Part shown: positions 34,278-42,522 of the stretch, piece by piece
Layout: each line of letters starts with the position of its first letter
Numbering within the stretch: the first letter of the stretch is position 1
NCBI GenBank assembly: GCA_023228065.1
Contig: JALOBX010000001.1
Span: 372,001-436,000 of the forward strand
Direction of reading: 5' to 3'
DNA from: Candidatus Pacearchaeota archaeon
GTDB taxonomy: Archaea; Nanoarchaeota; Nanoarchaeia; Pacearchaeales; GW2011-AR1
Length of the DNA: 64,000 nt
Notes under the pieces: generated by a model
Seen by the model: only the letters and a program-made list of their open reading frames with translations
The model's database searches: none
What the model was told of the DNA's origin: nothing
Made by a program: the position numbers and the translations under genes

Positions 34278-35854
34278 TGGCATTTTTTAAATCAAAAGAA
34301 AAAGAGAGCAGAGAAAGCATAGAATATTTTGAAAAAGTAAATATAGATTTTCATCCAAAAACCCCAAGTCTGGAAAAAATAAAAGACAAAACAAAGATAG
34401 ATGTGCGATATCCTGTAATTTCCCCATTTGCATTTATTCACATTCATTGGGATGAAAAGATTTATGAATTAGTATATGAAATTGAAGAGCCATTACTAAA
34501 TGAACAAGAAAAGATTTATAGAGAACAATTAAGCTCTGCAATAAGAGATTTAATAAATTTTGAAGAAATTGTTGAAAGAACTGAAGAAGCTCTGTTGGAT
34601 TATATTGATAAAAGATTGAAAGTCCTTGCAATTGAACTTGGAATGGCTATTTCTTATGATTCCTATAAAAAAATATATTATTATTTATGCAGAGATTTTA
34701 TTGGAGTCAATGAAATTGAACCAATGTTAAGAGATTATTTTGTAGAAGATATAGAATGCAATGGTATGAAAAGTCCTGTCTATATTATTCATAGAGTTTA
34801 TAGAAATATGAGAACCAATATAACTTTTGAGAATATTGAACAATTAGAGAGTCTTGTTGAAAAATTAGCACAAAGGTGCGGTAAGCATATTTCTTATGCA
34901 GATCCTATTCTCGACGGAACATTGCCTGATGGAAGCAGAATTAATGCTACATACACTACGGACATAACAAGCCACGGACCTACATTCACTATAAGAAAAT
35001 TCACAAAAACTCCATGGACACCAACGCAATTAGTTTCTTTTAATACCTTAAGCCCAGAGATGCTTGCTTATTTATGGATGATGGTTCAATATAGAATGAA
35101 TATATTAATAACTGGAGGAACTGCATCAGGAAAGACAACTCTGCTTAATGCTGTTGCTTTTTTTATTCCACCAGAAGCAAGAGTAGTTTCAATTGAAGAT
35201 ACAAGAGAATTAAATCTGCCAAGAGAAAATTGGCTACCAAGTGTTGTCAGAGGAGGAACTGGCGGCAGCAAACAAAATGAGATTACATTATTCACCTTAT
35301 TAAGAAGTTCATTCAGACAAAATCCAGATTATGTAATTGTTGGAGAAGTAAGAGGAAAAGAAGCATCTGTATTATTTCAGGGTATGGCTTCAGGACACTC
35401 ATCAATAAGCACAATGCACGCAGATTCTGTTGAAACTTTAATCAAAAGACTGGAAACTCCGCCGATAGAACTTTCTCCTACATTGCTTAATGTTCTTGAT
35501 TGTGTTTGCATTATGACTCACGCAGTTGTGAACAAAGAAGAAACAAGAAAATTAAGGGAAGTTGTAGAAGTTGTAAATGTTAATCCCGAAGGAATTGCAA
35601 CAATAAATACTCCTTATACATGGAATCCCAGCGATGACAGATTTTATTTTAAGAAAAGCAGCAAAGTTTTTGAAAAAATATCAAGGAGATATGGAATAAG
35701 AATGGATGAATTAGAAATTGAATTTAGAAGGAAAGTTCAGCTGGTATTTAATATGTACAAGAAAAAAGTGTTTGGGTTTGAAGAAGTGCAGGAACTTGTA
35801 AACAAATATTACAAAAAGCCAGAAGAAGTTCTAAGGGAATTTGGCGTGCAGTAG
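34277..35854 (+). CDS. type II/IV secretion (TadA/PilB-type) ATPase
   Basis: A 525-aa hexameric ATPase that would power pilus assembly in the cytoplasm. The Walker A loop GGTASGKTT is near residues 280-288, followed by SIEDTRELNL, DYVIVGEVRGKEASVLFQ (Walker B) and a His box SGHSSISTMHA. The N-terminal domain (about 1-260) is of the archaeal TadA/FlaI type. It starts within the upstream gene's stop codon. The two T2SF genes that should work with it lie after the two minus-strand genes. Confidence 0.93.
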   Translation: MAFFKSKEKESRESIEYFEKVNIDFHPKTPSLEKIKDKTKIDVRYPVISPFAFIHIHWDEKIYELVYEIEEPLLNEQEKIYREQLSSAIRDLINFEEIVERTEEALLDYIDKRLKVLAIELGMAISYDSYKKIYYYLCRDFIGVNEIEPMLRDYFVEDIECNGMKSPVYIIHRVYRNMRTNITFENIEQLESLVEKLAQRCGKHISYADPILDGTLPDGSRINATYTTDITSHGPTFTIRKFTKTPWTPTQLVSFNTLSPEMLAYLWMMVQYRMNILITGGTASGKTTLLNAVAFFIPPEARVVSIEDTRELNLPRENWLPSVVRGGTGGSKQNEITLFTLLRSSFRQNPDYVIVGEVRGKEASVLFQGMASGHSSISTMHADSVETLIKRLETPPIELSPTLLNVLDCVCIMTHAVVNKEETRKLREVVEVVNVNPEGIATINTPYTWNPSDDRFYFKKSSKVFEKISRRYGIRMDELEIEFRRKVQLVFNMYKKKVFGFEEVQELVNKYYKKPEEVLREFGVQ

Positions 35855-35857
35855 GAA

Positions 35858-36094
35858 TTATTTCTTAGAATTATTTTTTAATAATCTTTTGATTAATAAG
35901 AATATTAGAAATCCAAACCCTAATAAAATTACAATATAAATTCCAATCATCATCAAAGTACCCAAAAGAAGTGTTTGAAACATTAGAATAATATTATTTT
36001 TAGTTAATGAATCAATAAAACTGCGAAATATAATCAATTCAATGATACTAATTGAAATTAAAAAAATAATAATTAACCATTTGGGCATCTTCAT
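35858..36094 (-). CDS. small two-helix membrane protein
   Basis: A protein of about 78 aa with two hydrophobic segments (residues about 5-25 and 38-68) and a basic tail. The start at 36094 lies about 25 bp from a TATA-like TTTTTAAATTAC; a start at 36109 is too close to it. It converges with the secretion ATPase and lies downstream of the thrombospondin-repeat gene. No family recognised. Confidence 0.5.
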   Translation of the reverse strand: MKMPKWLIIIFLISISIIELIIFRSFIDSLTKNNIILMFQTLLLGTLMMIGIYIVILLGFGFLIFLLIKRLLKNNSKK

Positions 36095-36154
36095 ATATAA
36101 AAATGTCATTTGTAATTTAAAAAGCTATCGGAATTAAAAAGAATTATTTTTAAA

Positions 36155-37462
36155 TTATCTACATCTTAAACGCTCATAAGCATATCCATACGAATCACAC
36201 CAAGTGCATGTATCACAATCCCACCAACAATGATACCAAGGATTACAAGCTAGACGACAATTGCATTCATAAGAATGACTACTCGCACAACATCCCCAAT
36301 CACCATAACAAGTCATATCTCCGCTCCCACTTCCCAAGTCGGATCTATATTTACTCCAATAAAAACCATCATCACAGATTTGACCGCTTACATCACTACA
36401 TTTAAAAATGCCTGCCCCTGTCGCTCTACAACCACTCCCATCACTTCTCCATTCACAATGTTGAGTATTACAGTTAGCATTGTTTGTGGGTTTGGGTGTA
36501 GGACATTTATCATCATTAACTATTACTTTATCCTCTCTTATACATTTAAACATTTCTGACTTTGTACCCCCACCACAAGTTGCACTGCATGATCCCCAAC
36601 CAGTACTATTCCATCTATAAGTATAACAAAATTTATTTTGATTAATTGCGTCTTGCAATTTCATTGTTGTTCCTCTAATTTTAATTTCAGTCTCATTTGC
36701 ATAATGATATTTTCCTTCAAGAATTTTGTTTCCTGCGGGGATAGATAATACCTGAGCAGCTCCAGATATATTACAAAGTTTGTGTTCAGAGATTAAAGCT
36801 TGAGCAAGAGTCATTTGTCCGTCTTTTACAGACACCCAAACCTGCGAAGCATTATGTATATTAGAAGGAAAGGTATTATTATATGAAAGACCAGGAGTAC
36901 ATTTTATATGAGCTTTTCCGATTCCCAATAATCCAGCATTACAAGTATTGTCTTCTAAAATTAAGTTGTTATTATCATCATACCATCCTTTTATCCCAGT
37001 AGAACGAGAAGAAGGCTCATTATCTACACCGATGTTTCCACAATTATCAATTATAATAGGCTCTTCATTACAATCATACCAATCGCTTCCATAATCATCA
37101 CTTCCAACACGACAAGCATATTCTTTATTTGGATAAAGTCCTCCACAATCATCTGCCTTGATAAAATTATTATCCTTATCATACCATCCCCAAATTCTAT
37201 TGTCTTCACAATCTAAATCTTTTCCATTACAAGTTGCAGGAATAGAAGTAGAGCCAATAATCCAACTGTCATATAGTCCATTAGTATCTATTAATTTAAG
37301 AGAAACATTATAATGTGCTAAAGATTGAAGAGTCATATTTGAAACGCCAATTCTTACTAAGATATCATTAGCATTATGGAGTTTAGCAGCACTGACTGCA
37401 AAACTTCCGAGAACTAAAACTAATAATACTATGATTACAAAACATCCCCTCTTCTTAAACAT
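36155..37462 (-). CDS. secreted Cys-rich protein with thrombospondin type 1 repeat
   Basis: A 435-aa exported protein: signal peptide ending FAVSAAK, then Asp/Asn-rich modules (WYDKDNNF, WYDDNNNL) that resemble short repeats, and a thrombospondin type 1-like segment WGSCSATCGGGTKSEMFKC (about residues 289-307). The C-terminus is extremely Cys- and Trp-rich (about 15 Cys in the last 70 residues). No membrane anchor is seen after the signal. It probably acts in adhesion. It interrupts the pilus locus on the opposite strand, and the pairing suggests a linked surface role. Confidence 0.65.
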   Translation of the reverse strand: MFKKRGCFVIIVLLVLVLGSFAVSAAKLHNANDILVRIGVSNMTLQSLAHYNVSLKLIDTNGLYDSWIIGSTSIPATCNGKDLDCEDNRIWGWYDKDNNFIKADDCGGLYPNKEYACRVGSDDYGSDWYDCNEEPIIIDNCGNIGVDNEPSSRSTGIKGWYDDNNNLILEDNTCNAGLLGIGKAHIKCTPGLSYNNTFPSNIHNASQVWVSVKDGQMTLAQALISEHKLCNISGAAQVLSIPAGNKILEGKYHYANETEIKIRGTTMKLQDAINQNKFCYTYRWNSTGWGSCSATCGGGTKSEMFKCIREDKVIVNDDKCPTPKPTNNANCNTQHCEWRSDGSGCRATGAGIFKCSDVSGQICDDGFYWSKYRSDLGSGSGDMTCYGDWGCCASSHSYECNCRLACNPWYHCWWDCDTCTWCDSYGYAYERLRCR

Positions 37463-37551
37463 AGATAAATTAGGAAATTACTCTTTTTAAAATTATTCTT
37501 AGCAGATATTTTTACAAAATGTTTAATAACATAAAAATACTTTTTGATAGT

Positions 37552-37620
37552 ATGAAAAATAGGAAATTTTGCAACGTCCTCACATTCGTTGCGGATACAA
37601 AATCTGGAGATTTTGCATAA
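37552..37620 (+). promoter_or_regulatory. leader ORF with TAATG coupling and hairpins
   Basis: A 22-codon ORF whose stop overlaps the start at 37620 as TAATG. It shares the peptide pattern MKN-x2-F-x-NVL ... DTK-x-G-x-FA-stop with the leader at 54733, and the junction TTTTGCATAATGG with those at 39153 and 54795. The RNA can form GCAACG/CGTTGC and CAAAATCT-GG-AGATTTTG, the latter holding the GGAG ribosome site. A TATA-like GTTTAATAAC lies about 30 bp before its ATG. Confidence 0.5.
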
Positions 37621-37784
37621 TGGAAACAGAGGAGATTTCATTCTTGAAACAGCTAATTAAAACACTTGAAGAAGCAGGAGCAAACTTAGAGAAATTTTAT
37701 GAAAAAAAAGATTTTGACAACTTTAACAAATCAAAAAAAATGATGTTAAAGATTCAGCAGGAGATTTCCAATATTATAAAATGA
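37620..37784 (+). CDS. small coiled-coil protein of the pilus locus
   Basis: A 54-aa, mostly helical protein with Leu/Ile heptad-like spacing (FLKQLIKTLEEAGANLEKFY). Its ATG overlaps the stop of the leader ORF, and its own stop overlaps the start of the T2SF gene by 4 nt. The position suggests an accessory protein of the pilus apparatus; no family recognised. Confidence 0.6.
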   Translation: METEEISFLKQLIKTLEEAGANLEKFYEKKDFDNFNKSKKMMLKIQQEISNIIK

Positions 37785-39037
37785 TGAATATAGAACAAAT
37801 AAAAGAAATAATAAATAAAGAGAAGAAAATTGTAAATGAAATTAATTCTTATTCCAATTATGTTAAAAATGCAAAAGACGAACAGGAAAAAAATATGGTG
37901 GAAAGCCAGATAAAACGGCTGAAAAATTCCTTAAAAAATATTAATGATGAACTTTTAACAAATTTAGAATCACTTGATATTGTCAAGCCACTGGAAGCTC
38001 CAATGCCGAAGATATCCCCTGTTATCAGCGTAAAAAAAGAAAGTAAAGATATTGGAAAATGGTCTCCTATGGAAAGAGAAATTTTGAGAAGGATAAAAAA
38101 GAAAAAAGAAAAGATAGCTGAAAAAAAAGAAAAAAAGCCCAGTGCATATGCAAAATTAGCAAATAGTTTTTTTGCTGACAAGGTTAAATCGTTCATTAAA
38201 GAAAAAAAATTAAAAAGTTTAGAAAAAGATTTAATTAAATCAAATTTAGGATACACACCTGTAACCTATGTTTCTATTCTAATTTTAACAACAATTTTAT
38301 CTGTAGCAGCTGCATTTGTTATTTTTCTGTTTTTTTTATTTTTTAATCTTGGTCCAAATTTGCCGATAATAACTCTTGCTCAAGATAATTTATTAGACAG
38401 ACTTATGAAAGTAATTTGGATTTTGATTATTATCCCAGTTATAACTTTTTTATTTATGTATATTTATCCGTCTCTTGAAGGAAAATCCACTGAAAGAAGA
38501 ATAAATCAGGAGCTTCCTTTTGCAACAATTCATATGGCTGCTATTTCTGGGTCTATGATTGAACCTGTAAAAATATTTAATATTATCGCCAAGACAAAAG
38601 AATATCCTTTCCTTGAGAGAGAATTTAATAAACTCCTAAATGTAATTAATGTTTATGGGTATGATTTAGTCACTGCCTTGAAAAGTTCAGCATTAAATTC
38701 TCCAAGCCAAAAACTTGCAGAACTTTTTAACGGACTTGCAACTACAATAACTTCTGGAGGAAACTTGTATGATTTTTTTGACAAGAGATCGCAAAGCATG
38801 ATGTTTGAATACAGACTTGATCAAGAAAAAAATACAAAGGCAGCAGAAACATCTATGGATATTTATATCAGTGTTGTAATTGCAGCACCGATGATACTTA
38901 TGCTCCTGCTTATGATGATGAGAATCAGCGGACTTGGGATTGCATTAAGCACATCAATGATAACCTTAATTGTTGTGGGCGGAGTTTCGTTAATCAATTT
39001 TATATTCCTAATATTTTTACAAATAAAACAAGGTTAA
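37781..39037 (+). CDS. T2SF/TadC-type membrane protein with coiled-coil N-terminus
   Basis: A 418-aa protein. Residues about 1-140 are charged and helical, with likely coiled coils. A pair of hydrophobic segments (about 165-190 and 205-225) and a C-terminal pair (about 355-400) flank a type II secretion F domain, with FATIHMAAISGSMIEPVKIF and DFFDKRSQSMMFEY. This is the polytopic platform protein of archaeal pili. It is encoded with a second T2SF protein just downstream. It overlaps the preceding small gene. Confidence 0.85.
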   Translation: MMNIEQIKEIINKEKKIVNEINSYSNYVKNAKDEQEKNMVESQIKRLKNSLKNINDELLTNLESLDIVKPLEAPMPKISPVISVKKESKDIGKWSPMEREILRRIKKKKEKIAEKKEKKPSAYAKLANSFFADKVKSFIKEKKLKSLEKDLIKSNLGYTPVTYVSILILTTILSVAAAFVIFLFFLFFNLGPNLPIITLAQDNLLDRLMKVIWILIIIPVITFLFMYIYPSLEGKSTERRINQELPFATIHMAAISGSMIEPVKIFNIIAKTKEYPFLEREFNKLLNVINVYGYDLVTALKSSALNSPSQKLAELFNGLATTITSGGNLYDFFDKRSQSMMFEYRLDQEKNTKAAETSMDIYISVVIAAPMILMLLLMMMRISGLGIALSTSMITLIVVGGVSLINFIFLIFLQIKQG

Positions 39038-39042
39038 AAAAA

Positions 39043-39162
39043 ATGACAGAACAAAGTTCACTGCAGACAGGAAGTCAGCCGTTCGCCGAAACAAGTTCAG
39101 CGACAGCACAAATACAAAGCGATTACGCATACGCATCGCGAAGAATGGAGAGTTTTGCATAA
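39043..39162 (+). promoter_or_regulatory. leader ORF with TAATG coupling
   Basis: A 39-codon ORF starts 5 bases after the TadC-like gene stops and ends with TAATG at the next gene's ATG. Its last residues are ESFA, like the FA end of the other leaders, and the junction TTTTGCATAATGG is identical. Codons and GC content differ from the neighbours (GCG, CGC, TCG present). No homologue recognised; may be a leader peptide or a mobile short repeat. Confidence 0.45.
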
Positions 39163-40007
39163 TGGAATTAAAAAGAATACATTGGTTTGGAATAGCATCT
39201 GGATTTGCAGTAATTGCTATGTCATTTCTTCTTTTTAATACAAAGTTTTTCTTTTTTATAATTTGGTTTGGAGTTTTGATTATAGTAGCTCCTTTTGTTT
39301 TAACAACAATACAGGAGACAAGAACTAATCAAGAAAAAGAGGAAATGTTTTTAGAATTTACAAGAAATCTTGTCGAGAGTGTTAATACTGGAACTCCAAT
39401 CAGCAAGAGCATTATGAACATGAAAAAAAAATCTTTTGGAGTTTTAAGCAAGAATGTAGAAAAATTAGCAAATCAAATAAGCATGGGGATTCCATTAAGA
39501 ACAGCTCTTCAGGTTTTTGCAAATGATATCGGCAATGAAACAGTATTGAGAACAATAACACTTATCGGACAAGCAGAAAGAGCAGGAGGAAATATTGCTG
39601 GAATTTTAGAATCTGTCGCCAAAGCAGTTAATACTGCAGACAAATTAAGAAAAGAAAGAAGAGCAGCAATTTCAACATTAGTTGTTCAGGGTTACATTAT
39701 ATTTCTTGTTTTTATTGTGATAATTTTAGTCATGCAATTTTACATAATCCCAATGATTTCGGGAATAGCAACTGTTGGAGTTTTGGGAACAGGAGGAGTA
39801 AGCACGCCTGCAACAGGAGGTGCAATAGAAGCTACAGAAGTATCAAGAGCATTTTTGTATCTTCTCTTAATTCAGGGTTTTTTTAGCGGGTTAGCAATAG
39901 GAAAACTTTCAGAAGGAGACATAAAAGCAGGAATAAAACATTCTTTTGCCTTGGTAGTTTTATCTTTCTTAATTTCTGCAGTTGCAAATATTTTCTTTGC
40001 CAAATAA
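39162..40007 (+). CDS. T2SF/TadB-type membrane protein
   Basis: A 281-aa second platform protein: two N-terminal hydrophobic segments (about residues 10-50), a cytoplasmic T2SF domain with FTRNLVESVNTGTPISKSI and LIGQAERAGGNIAGILESVA, and two C-terminal membrane segments. It pairs with the protein at 37781. Together with the ATPase at 34277 it forms the engine of the pilus. Confidence 0.87.
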   Translation: MELKRIHWFGIASGFAVIAMSFLLFNTKFFFFIIWFGVLIIVAPFVLTTIQETRTNQEKEEMFLEFTRNLVESVNTGTPISKSIMNMKKKSFGVLSKNVEKLANQISMGIPLRTALQVFANDIGNETVLRTITLIGQAERAGGNIAGILESVAKAVNTADKLRKERRAAISTLVVQGYIIFLVFIVIILVMQFYIIPMISGIATVGVLGTGGVSTPATGGAIEATEVSRAFLYLLLIQGFFSGLAIGKLSEGDIKAGIKHSFALVVLSFLISAVANIFFAK

Positions 40008-40041
40008 ATAAGAATATAAATCTAAAAAGGCATATTTAATT

Positions 40042-40818
40042 ATGAGAGGTAAGAAAGGTCAAAACAGAAGTTTCTCTCTTTGCAATTTTTTTCCAAAAAA
40101 TCGCAGAGGTTCACACGTAGGAATGATTCTTTCTTTTGTGATATTTATTACATTTATTGTTTTTTTGTATGTTGTTTTAAGACCTTCGGTAACTACCAGT
40201 GAGGATAAAAAAGCAACATTAACTTATATTGAAAGACAAATTTTAGAAAATGTTTCTGCAAATTTTACAAGTACCAGTGTGTCAATAGATAAAAATATTC
40301 CAGAAAGTTGTGTTTCTATACTTAATTTATTATTAATTCCCGAGTTAAGTCCGCCAGGGATAAAAGTAAAAAATAAGGATGGAATTATTCAACAAGAAAT
40401 ATATGTCCAAACAAATAGTCCGAACTTATTGATAGACAGAAGTCCTGTAAGTGATTTTTTTTATGTTTATTCCTCTCCAGAATGGGAATTTATAGAAGAA
40501 AACAGCAGAGATGATTGCAAAGCAGTAGGTGATGATAAATACCAAATTGGTGTTGTTAAAGAAGCAGAATATCCTTTTGAAGAAAATTTAATTGAATTTA
40601 TGAACTATTACAAAACTAATTATGAAGATTTGAAAAAAGCGTTGAAAACTCCTCCTGGAGCAGAGTTTGGTTTTGGATTTATACAAAGCAACCAAAGCGA
40701 AATAAGTGTTGGAACTCCGGCGAAAACAGCAAATGTTTATGCAGAAGTTCTTCCAATCCAATATATTGATGATTCAGCAAATATTCAGTCAGGTTTTATA
40801 AATATCAGAGTATGGTAG
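40042..40818 (+). CDS. pilin-like protein with extended leader
   Basis: A 258-aa protein with leader MRGKKG...RRG followed by SHVGMILSFVIFITFIVFLYVVL, a single hydrophobic helix, and a large beta-rich exterior domain. Between MRGKKG and RRGSHVG lie about 15 residues coded by an AT-rich inverted repeat (TTGCAATTTTTTT/AAAAAATCGCA). The extension is similar in position to the one in the pilin at 31423. Probably a large minor pilin or tip protein of this locus. Confidence 0.7.
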   Translation: MRGKKGQNRSFSLCNFFPKNRRGSHVGMILSFVIFITFIVFLYVVLRPSVTTSEDKKATLTYIERQILENVSANFTSTSVSIDKNIPESCVSILNLLLIPELSPPGIKVKNKDGIIQQEIYVQTNSPNLLIDRSPVSDFFYVYSSPEWEFIEENSRDDCKAVGDDKYQIGVVKEAEYPFEENLIEFMNYYKTNYEDLKKALKTPPGAEFGFGFIQSNQSEISVGTPAKTANVYAEVLPIQYIDDSANIQSGFINIRVW

Positions 40819-40825
40819 TAATAAT

Positions 40826-41272
40826 ATGAAGGGGATAATAAAAAATCGCTCGGGATGGATAGAAATTGTTGAAGCATTTGTTTCTATACTTCTTGTAGTG
40901 GGAGTTCTCTTGTTTGTGATAGGAAAAGGATACATTGGAAAAAAAGATATTTCTGATGAAGTTTACAAAATTGAAGTTGCAATATTAAGAGAAATTGAAA
41001 CTAATGACACAATGAGGCAGGATATTTTAAATGCTAATCCTGTTCCTGTAAAATGGGAAGAAAATAATTTTCCTAAAAGCGTATATAATAAAGTAATTGA
41101 AAGAACGCCGAATTATTTGAATTGCAGTGCAAGAATATGCAACATCGATGATTTATGCAGTTTAGAGGAAGAAAAAGAAGGAGATATTTATGCACAGCCA
41201 GTTATTATCAGCACAACATTAGAGCAGGAACCTTTATACAGAAAATTAAATTTATTCTGCTGGATGAAATAA
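40826..41272 (+). CDS. pilin-like protein
   Basis: A 148-aa protein with a short leader (MKGIIKNRSG) and hydrophobic helix WIEIVEAFVSILLVVGVLLFVI with Glu near the start, fitting a class III prepilin. The mature part has cysteines (NCSARICNIDDLC, LFC). It starts 8 bp after the preceding gene and lies 3 bp before archease, so the three may share a transcript. Its leader DNA shares AATCGCTCGGG with the pilin at 31423. Confidence 0.72.
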   Translation: MKGIIKNRSGWIEIVEAFVSILLVVGVLLFVIGKGYIGKKDISDEVYKIEVAILREIETNDTMRQDILNANPVPVKWEENNFPKSVYNKVIERTPNYLNCSARICNIDDLCSLEEEKEGDIYAQPVIISTTLEQEPLYRKLNLFCWMK

Positions 41273-41274
41273 AT

Positions 41275-41781
41275 ATGCGCAAGAAAAAAGGTTTTGGAGT
41301 TTTAAAAAAACCCGTAATAAAAAAGAAAAAATTTCTTTTTCTTGAACATACTGCAGATATGAAATTTCAGGCATTTGGAAAGACTGTTGAAAAAGTTTTT
41401 ATAAATTCTGCATCGGCATTGAAAGATGCTATGGCTAAAGGAATAAAAGTTGCAGAGATAAAAAAGAAAATAATAAACATTAAGAGGAAAGATTCTGAAG
41501 CTTTGCTTTATGCATTTTTAGAAGAAATTTTATATCTTCTTGATGCAGAGAATTTTTTAACTATAAGAGTAAGCAAAATAAAAATTGAAAAAAATACATT
41601 AAAAGCAAATCAAAGATTTCCATTCAAACAAAATGAATTTAATTTGAAAGCAACAGTGATTGGAGACGACGCATCAAATTATGAATTTACAAACTCTGTG
41701 AAAGCTGTAACATATAATGAAATGTTTGTAAAAAAAACAGAAAATGGTTCCTGGGTTGCACAAGTTGTTCTGGATGTTTAG
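41275..41781 (+). CDS. archease, RtcB cofactor
   Basis: A 168-aa archease. The family motif FLFLEHTADMKFQAFGKT begins near residue 20, and the C-terminus reads VKAVTYNEM...WVAQVVLDV, typical of the family. Archease helps the tRNA ligase RtcB turn over by promoting its guanylylation. The extra N-terminal 20 residues are basic (KKPVIKKKKF). An RtcB gene with a frameshift lies 740 bp downstream, beyond two minus-strand genes. Confidence 0.9.
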   Translation: MRKKKGFGVLKKPVIKKKKFLFLEHTADMKFQAFGKTVEKVFINSASALKDAMAKGIKVAEIKKKIINIKRKDSEALLYAFLEEILYLLDAENFLTIRVSKIKIEKNTLKANQRFPFKQNEFNLKATVIGDDASNYEFTNSVKAVTYNEMFVKKTENGSWVAQVVLDV

Positions 41782-42152
41782 TTCTTTTTTTTCTTCTTTA
41801 ACCAACCAACTAAAAATAATATTCCCACTAAAAATGCCGGGCCTGCAATTATTAATACAGACAATTCAAATCTAAAAGGAGGATTAATTATTCCAGCAAG
41901 CAATGATCTTAAAAGAAAAAACATTCCAACAAAAATAAATGCTATTGCTCCAACTAATTCATGCTTCCAAGAGATTATTAAAAGAACTAATAATATCAGC
42001 GATGGAATATTATGCATAAATAATCCCCCAGCTATTTCCCAAAAAGTTGATGTTGAATCAAAAACATCCAAAGAGAACATTGCTAAAAATGCGATAAACA
42101 AAATTGCTAGAATTCTTGGAGCCCAAAACAAAAATTTAATTCTTTTTTTCAT
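41778..42152 (-). CDS. small membrane protein, four helices
   Basis: A 124-aa protein with about four hydrophobic segments and a lysine-rich C-terminal tail (WLKKKKKN). No family recognised. It converges on archease, overlapping its end by 4 nt. Confidence 0.65.
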   Translation of the reverse strand: MKKRIKFLFWAPRILAILFIAFLAMFSLDVFDSTSTFWEIAGGLFMHNIPSLILLVLLIISWKHELVGAIAFIFVGMFFLLRSLLAGIINPPFRFELSVLIIAGPAFLVGILFLVGWLKKKKKN

Positions 42153-42186
42153 AATAAATGATATTAAAGGAGATATATAAAATTAT

Positions 42187-42444
42187 TCAATAGTCAAAAT
42201 GATGCAAGCCAAAACTGGGTTCTTCCCATCTATGCAATTTTCCAAAATAATATTTTTTATTTTTTATTTCCTGAAGTCTTATTCCCGGATGAATTGATGA
42301 CTCTCCAGTTATCTCACGCACAGTATAATAATTTCCTCTTTTTGGAAGCTCGATTTCTGATATTCTGAACGGGCTATTTGGGTCATCTTTGAAATAATTA
42401 TCAATACATTTAATTTTATCCCCAATACCAATCTTTAAGGTCAT
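42187..42444 (-). CDS. hypothetical small beta-rich protein
   Basis: An 85-aa protein with the strand pattern MTLKIGIGDKIKCI, NYYTVREI and GIRLQEIKNKKYYFGKL, suggesting a small beta-barrel of SH3 type. It has no membrane segment. No family recognised; it sits divergent from the RtcB gene. Confidence 0.55.
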   Translation of the reverse strand: MTLKIGIGDKIKCIDNYFKDDPNSPFRISEIELPKRGNYYTVREITGESSIHPGIRLQEIKNKKYYFGKLHRWEEPSFGLHHFDY

Positions 42445-42522
42445 TTTGTAAAGATATATTCTCTATTTTTAAGCATTATTGTCTCCAGTTATCTTTAAAA
42501 TCTTTAGTTGGTTCTATTTTTT

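Noticed and set aside
36208..36559. Plus-strand frames with Asn/His/Thr-rich products
   Set aside because: They lie opposite the Cys-rich secreted protein and have the composition of antisense shadows; no promoter or start signal.
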